Positions 4,228 to 6,964 of a stretch of 6,964 bases of DNA are shown piece by piece. Every line of letters begins with the position of its first letter. Position 1 is the first letter of the stretch. The notes below the pieces were generated by a model that worked only from the letters and a program-made list of their open reading frames with translations, did not search any database and had not been told where the DNA came from. This DNA is from Gemmatimonadota bacterium (GTDB lineage: Bacteria; Gemmatimonadota; Gemmatimonadetes; Gemmatimonadales; GWC2-71-9). Location of the stretch: positions 1 to 6,964 of the forward strand of contig JANYCP010000313.1 in NCBI GenBank assembly GCA_025360265.1, read 5' to 3'. Made by a program: the position numbers and the translations under genes.

Positions 4228-6964
4228 GAAGTTTCAGCCTGTTACATCGACCCGCCCGGCAACTCTCTGGGTGGCCAGCGCTGTCGTTGTCCTGCTGGCC
4301 GGTGAAGTAGCCCGGGGGGCGACTTGGCCGGCGCTCGCCGCGCTTGCTCTGGCAGCGTTTACTCTTGCCGTCCTGGCCTGGTTGCAGCAAAGACCAGGCG
4401 AGCGCGGCTTGGCGGTGGGCCTCGTGCTCCTCGCCGCTACCTGCTCCGTCGCCGCGGGGATGATAGGGCACACGAAGCTTCACGCCAACGCACTGCAGGG
4501 TGAGGCGGTGCGCACCGCCTCGGCAAATCAGGACCGAATTCTCCGATCCGCAGTCGCCGCCGCCAGTCGTACCGCCACACTGGCGCTGGAGCGAACCGGG
4601 TCACGCCCCGATGTGAAGCCGCACGATCTCGACGACCTCGTCGGCAACGGCGAGGTGGAGACTTCGCTGGCCGTTGTGGCGGGCGATACGGTCATCGCCG
4701 TGGCCGGGCCCCAGCGGATGCAGCCGATCCGCGGGAGCGCACCAGCCGCGGTGATCAGTACGCCATTTGCCAGAATGCTGGTAATCCGAGAGAGGCGCGC
4801 GCAGCGCGAAGTGCAGGTGGTTCTGCTCCTTGACTCTCTGCCGGGGTTACTGGTGGCCGGGCCGTCGCTCGCGGCCGCATCCGGCCCGGATGTGAGCTGG
4901 GCCTGGCCGGCCGCGTTTGATCGCCCAGTGGAATTCAACAGTGTCCCTGCTGCGATTGCCGGCGTGGAGAGTGCAATGCGCCCCATCGCGTCGCCGGTTT
5001 CGGCCTTCCTCGCCCGCGAAGCGTTCACCGCCCGGCTCCTGGTCGGGGCCGGATTGTTGTTCATTGCGATGGTCGTGTTGCTGACGACCACGCAGCCTGC
5101 GGTTCGTGCCGGAGCGCTTCTGGTGCCGCTCTGGGCGCTGTCGCGATCAGGGGTTGCTGCCACCGTGGTGGAGGTTGGTGCAGCGCGGCCGATCCTCGCT
5201 GCGCTCGGACTCCTGCTGCTCGCCATTGTCCTGTGGCAGCGACCGGCGCGCCGCACAGCGGTGGGACTTGCCGCGTCGGTCCTGCTGCTTGGTTCCGCCC
5301 CGCCCTTGGTGCTGTTGTTGGCCAGGTCGCTGATTCCGCACACGCTGCAGTTGTCGTTGCTCGGTGCGTTCGGTTGGCAGCTCGTCATCGCACTGGCCAC
5401 GGCAGGATTCCTTGCGGTCGCGATGGCACCGCTGCGAGCACCGGGCGACCAGGATGCGAGCGCCAGCTGGGGCATTGTTGCGACCACACTGTTGTTGATG
5501 GTGGGGCTCGTAGGCATCGAGGCGTGGAGTCCCGGGACACTGGTCCAGCCGGATCGGTGGGCAAGCTGGTATGCACCGCTCTGGTTGGTCCCGATCGCGA
5601 TGCTCCTCCCGGTGATGAATCCGCGCATTCGCTTGATTGCAGTGGCGACGATGGCTGGTGCATGCGCGGCCCTCGCAACACAGGTCACATCACTCGACCG
5701 ACGGATCGATCTCGCAGCCGCCGATCTTTCCCGACTCAACGCGCCGGCCGATGCGGCCACACTCGCGGCACTCGACAGCTTCGCCGTCGCGGCCCGGCAG
5801 AATCATGCAACGCGACTCGATCGCCTGTACGCGACCTGGCAGGCATCATCGCTCGCGCGTGCCGAGGTGCCTGCGTACCTCGCACTCTGGAGCGCCAGCG
5901 GAAACCAGCGTGAGGCGGTGGCGCTCGACTCGCTGATTGTCAGCTGGTTTGAACTCGATTCGCTGGTGCGGTCTGCGGGCGCCGAACCGCGACACTTTCC
6001 GTTGTCGCGCCGGGTTGGCCATCACGAAGTTCTGATTTTGCCACTCGCGCCCGATACCATCGCGACGTTGACGGTCGGTCCAAGATCGCGACTGCTGGTA
6101 CCGACGACCTTTGGTATGCTGGTGGGATCGCGCGGATCGACAGGCGATCCACCGTATCGCATGTATGTACCGGGCGAAGGCAACACTCCGCACGACGGCC
6201 AGTTTCACCGAGACCACCGGTGGATCCGGGCCGATACCACCGCGGGCGATCCACCGCGCGTTGTGCGGGCGGAGGTCGCGATCCTGCCGTGGGCCCGGTT
6301 CGTGGTGCGCGCCGCGCTCGGCGTTCTGCTCGATGTCGGCTTGATCGTCGGTGTCTGGTTTCTGCTGCAACGTCTCCTTGGGCAAGTGCATGCAACCGCG
6401 CTACCGCTATTCCGTCAATCCTATCGTCGCCTGGTCGCCACAGCGTTGATGGCGTTTTTCATCGTCCCGGCAATTGCGTTCACGCTTGCCGCAATCATGC
6501 GTCTGCAGCGCGAGGCGAAGCGACAGCTTGACGCCGAGGTGTCGGCCACGATGCGCGTGGTGCGCGACGCCAATGGGCTCGCGCTCGCCGAATCGGCGCA
6601 CCCGACGAGTCAGCCGCTCTCATTCGTTGCCGACAGTGCCAACGCAGAAGTCGGGATCTATCGACAAGGACGACTCATCGCCGCGAGTGACTCGATGCTG
6701 GCGGAGTTGGGACTGATGCCGCCGATCATCGAGCGCGCCGCGTCGTCTGGCGGCGTTGGTGTACTTACCCCGCTGGCGAACCCGTTGCCAACGGCCGGCC
6801 TCCGCCTCGGCGTGATGAGCACCGCGACACCAGGCACCGCATTGCTCGTGGCGCTTCCCGGAGGTGATACCGGTCTGGCGTCCGAACAGGTCGATCAGGC
6901 ATTGGTGCTGCTGCTCGTCACGCTCACCGGTATTGCCGCGTCGATGGTGGTGGCTGGCGTGATG
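4226..6964 (+). CDS. Large multi-sensor membrane signalling protein, probably a histidine kinase (C-terminus outside the window)
   Basis: An uninterrupted 913-codon frame runs to the window's end. Hydrophobic helices are seen at about residues 13-29, 34-53, 60-79, 270-289, 295-315 (weak), 322-338, 346-367, 376-402, 415-434, 449-466, 468-486, 694-719, 736-758 and 893-913. Basic clusters such as RPARR (after 338), NPRIR (before 468) and RQSYRR (before 736) favour the cytoplasmic side. This leaves outward-facing segments at about 80-266, 487-691 and 759-890. The last, flanked by two helices and containing VGIYRQGRLIAASDSMLAEL, resembles a single Cache-like sensor feeding a HAMP/kinase module. 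No HAMP, HisKA, HATPase or cyclase motif is visible, so kinase identity is inference; a diguanylate cyclase or phosphatase output is also possible. The start is GTG at 4226, the only ATG/GTG/TTG that retains the first helix; it lacks a clear ribosome site. The next ATG (4460) would lose three helices. Confidence 0.8.
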   Translation, partial: MKFQPVTSTRPATLWVASAVVVLLAGEVARGATWPALAALALAAFTLAVLAWLQQRPGERGLAVGLVLLAATCSVAAGMIGHTKLHANALQGEAVRTASANQDRILRSAVAAASRTATLALERTGSRPDVKPHDLDDLVGNGEVETSLAVVAGDTVIAVAGPQRMQPIRGSAPAAVISTPFARMLVIRERRAQREVQVVLLLDSLPGLLVAGPSLAAASGPDVSWAWPAAFDRPVEFNSVPAAIAGVESAMRPIASPVSAFLAREAFTARLLVGAGLLFIAMVVLLTTTQPAVRAGALLVPLWALSRSGVAATVVEVGAARPILAALGLLLLAIVLWQRPARRTAVGLAASVLLLGSAPPLVLLLARSLIPHTLQLSLLGAFGWQLVIALATAGFLAVAMAPLRAPGDQDASASWGIVATTLLLMVGLVGIEAWSPGTLVQPDRWASWYAPLWLVPIAMLLPVMNPRIRLIAVATMAGACAALATQVTSLDRRIDLAAADLSRLNAPADAATLAALDSFAVAARQNHATRLDRLYATWQASSLARAEVPAYLALWSASGNQREAVALDSLIVSWFELDSLVRSAGAEPRHFPLSRRVGHHEVLILPLAPDTIATLTVGPRSRLLVPTTFGMLVGSRGSTGDPPYRMYVPGEGNTPHDGQFHRDHRWIRADTTAGDPPRVVRAEVAILPWARFVVRAALGVLLDVGLIVGVWFLLQRLLGQVHATALPLFRQSYRRLVATALMAFFIVPAIAFTLAAIMRLQREAKRQLDAEVSATMRVVRDANGLALAESAHPTSQPLSFVADSANAEVGIYRQGRLIAASDSMLAELGLMPPIIERAASSGGVGVLTPLANPLPTAGLRLGVMSTATPGTALLVALPGGDTGLASEQVDQALVLLLVTLTGIAASMVVAGVM
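4463..5023 (+). other. Predicted outward-facing sensor segment 1 of the large membrane protein
   Basis: Residues about 80-266 lie between the third and fourth predicted helices and are mostly soluble in character. A helical entry (NALQGEAVRTASANQDRILR) is followed by alternating hydrophobic strands such as TSLAVVAGDTVIAVAGPQR and REVQVVLLLDSLPGLLVAG. This order (long helix, then a strand pair with a small-residue turn) would suit a Cache/PAS-like extracytoplasmic fold. It is read from the pattern only; no family was confirmed. Confidence 0.5.
5684..6298 (+). other. Predicted outward-facing sensor segment 2 of the large membrane protein
   Basis: Residues about 487-691 form the longest soluble stretch, following the multi-helix block and preceding the helix at 694-719. 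The first third is helical and charged (SLDRRIDLAAADLSRLNAP, then DSFAVAARQNHATRLDRLYA), then strands appear around AEVPAYLALWSASGNQREAV and HHEVLILPLAPDTIATLTVG. Histidines and aspartates are frequent toward its end (HDGQFHRDHRW). The ligand is unknown, and the boundaries rest on the helix prediction. Confidence 0.5.
6500..6895 (+). other. Predicted outward-facing sensor segment 3 of the large membrane protein
   Basis: Residues about 759-890 sit between two strong helices (736-758 and 893 onward), the classic layout of a periplasmic sensor directly upstream of a HAMP domain. It begins with a charged helix (RLQREAKRQLDAEVSATMRV), continues with strands VGIYRQGRLIAAS and a region LRLGVMSTATPGTALLVALP, and returns to the membrane. 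The fold is inferred from pattern and position. Confidence 0.55.

Noticed and set aside
4314..4319. Run of six G in the sensor gene as a possible phase-variation tract
   Set aside because: It is too short to be a convincing slippage site in GC-rich DNA, and the frame is intact through it.
4528..5760. A 410-codon open frame on the minus strand
   Set aside because: It is antisense to the continuous sensor frame, its product is a low-complexity Ser/Ala/Arg/Thr-rich chain with no domain pattern, and it is explained by GC-rich codon bias on the opposite strand.
5846..6395. Two overlapping minus-strand open frames of 181 and 151 codons
   Set aside because: They are shadows of the sensor gene in two different frames, with Arg-rich products and no ribosome site or domain pattern.
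1..6964. Mobile element, CRISPR array, RNA gene or defence system
   Set aside because: No transposase or integrase motifs, no regularly spaced repeats, no tRNA- or rRNA-like stretches and no defence-related domains were seen; gene content and composition look uniform and chromosomal.

Overview
The window comes from a GC-rich Gram-negative bacterium. The evidence is an outer-membrane TolC-type protein with a Sec signal peptide, an envelope-spanning export operon, and coding sequence dominated by G/C-ending codons. The style of the large sensor protein would fit Gemmatimonadota or a similar environmental phylum. That placement is an impression from sequence style, not something the window proves.

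Layout: two divergent transcription units meet at a 57-base gap (4169-4225). The left unit, on the minus strand, is a compact four-gene operon. In order of transcription it encodes a TolC-like outer-membrane channel (4168-2639), a HlyD/MacA-type periplasmic adaptor (2625-1342), a MacB/LolD-type ABC ATPase (1345-632) and a MacB-type permease (630 to beyond base 1). The permease's C-terminal part, with its remaining membrane helices, lies outside the window. Gene spacing is 13 nt, a 4-nt overlap, and 1 nt, so the operon is almost certainly co-transcribed and partly translationally coupled.

The right unit, on the plus strand, is one very long open frame from a GTG at 4226 to the last base. It gives 913 codons with no stop. 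It encodes a polytopic membrane protein with about 14 predicted membrane helices and three stretches probably facing outward. It ends in a membrane helix just where a HAMP and histidine-kinase module would be expected. It is best read as the sensor half of a signal-transduction protein, probably a histidine kinase, but no catalytic domain is in view.

How the parts fit: the operon should assemble a complete tripartite ABC efflux pump (permease plus ATPase in the inner membrane, adaptor across the periplasm, TolC channel in the outer membrane). Such pumps export antibiotics, peptides, siderophores or lipophilic molecules; the substrate cannot be read from the sequence. The divergent sensor may regulate the pump, but this rests on position only. 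No RNA genes, insertion sequences, CRISPR arrays or convincing terminators were seen, and no gene-free stretch exceeds 300 bases. Apart from the multi-sensor protein, this is fairly ordinary chromosomal content.
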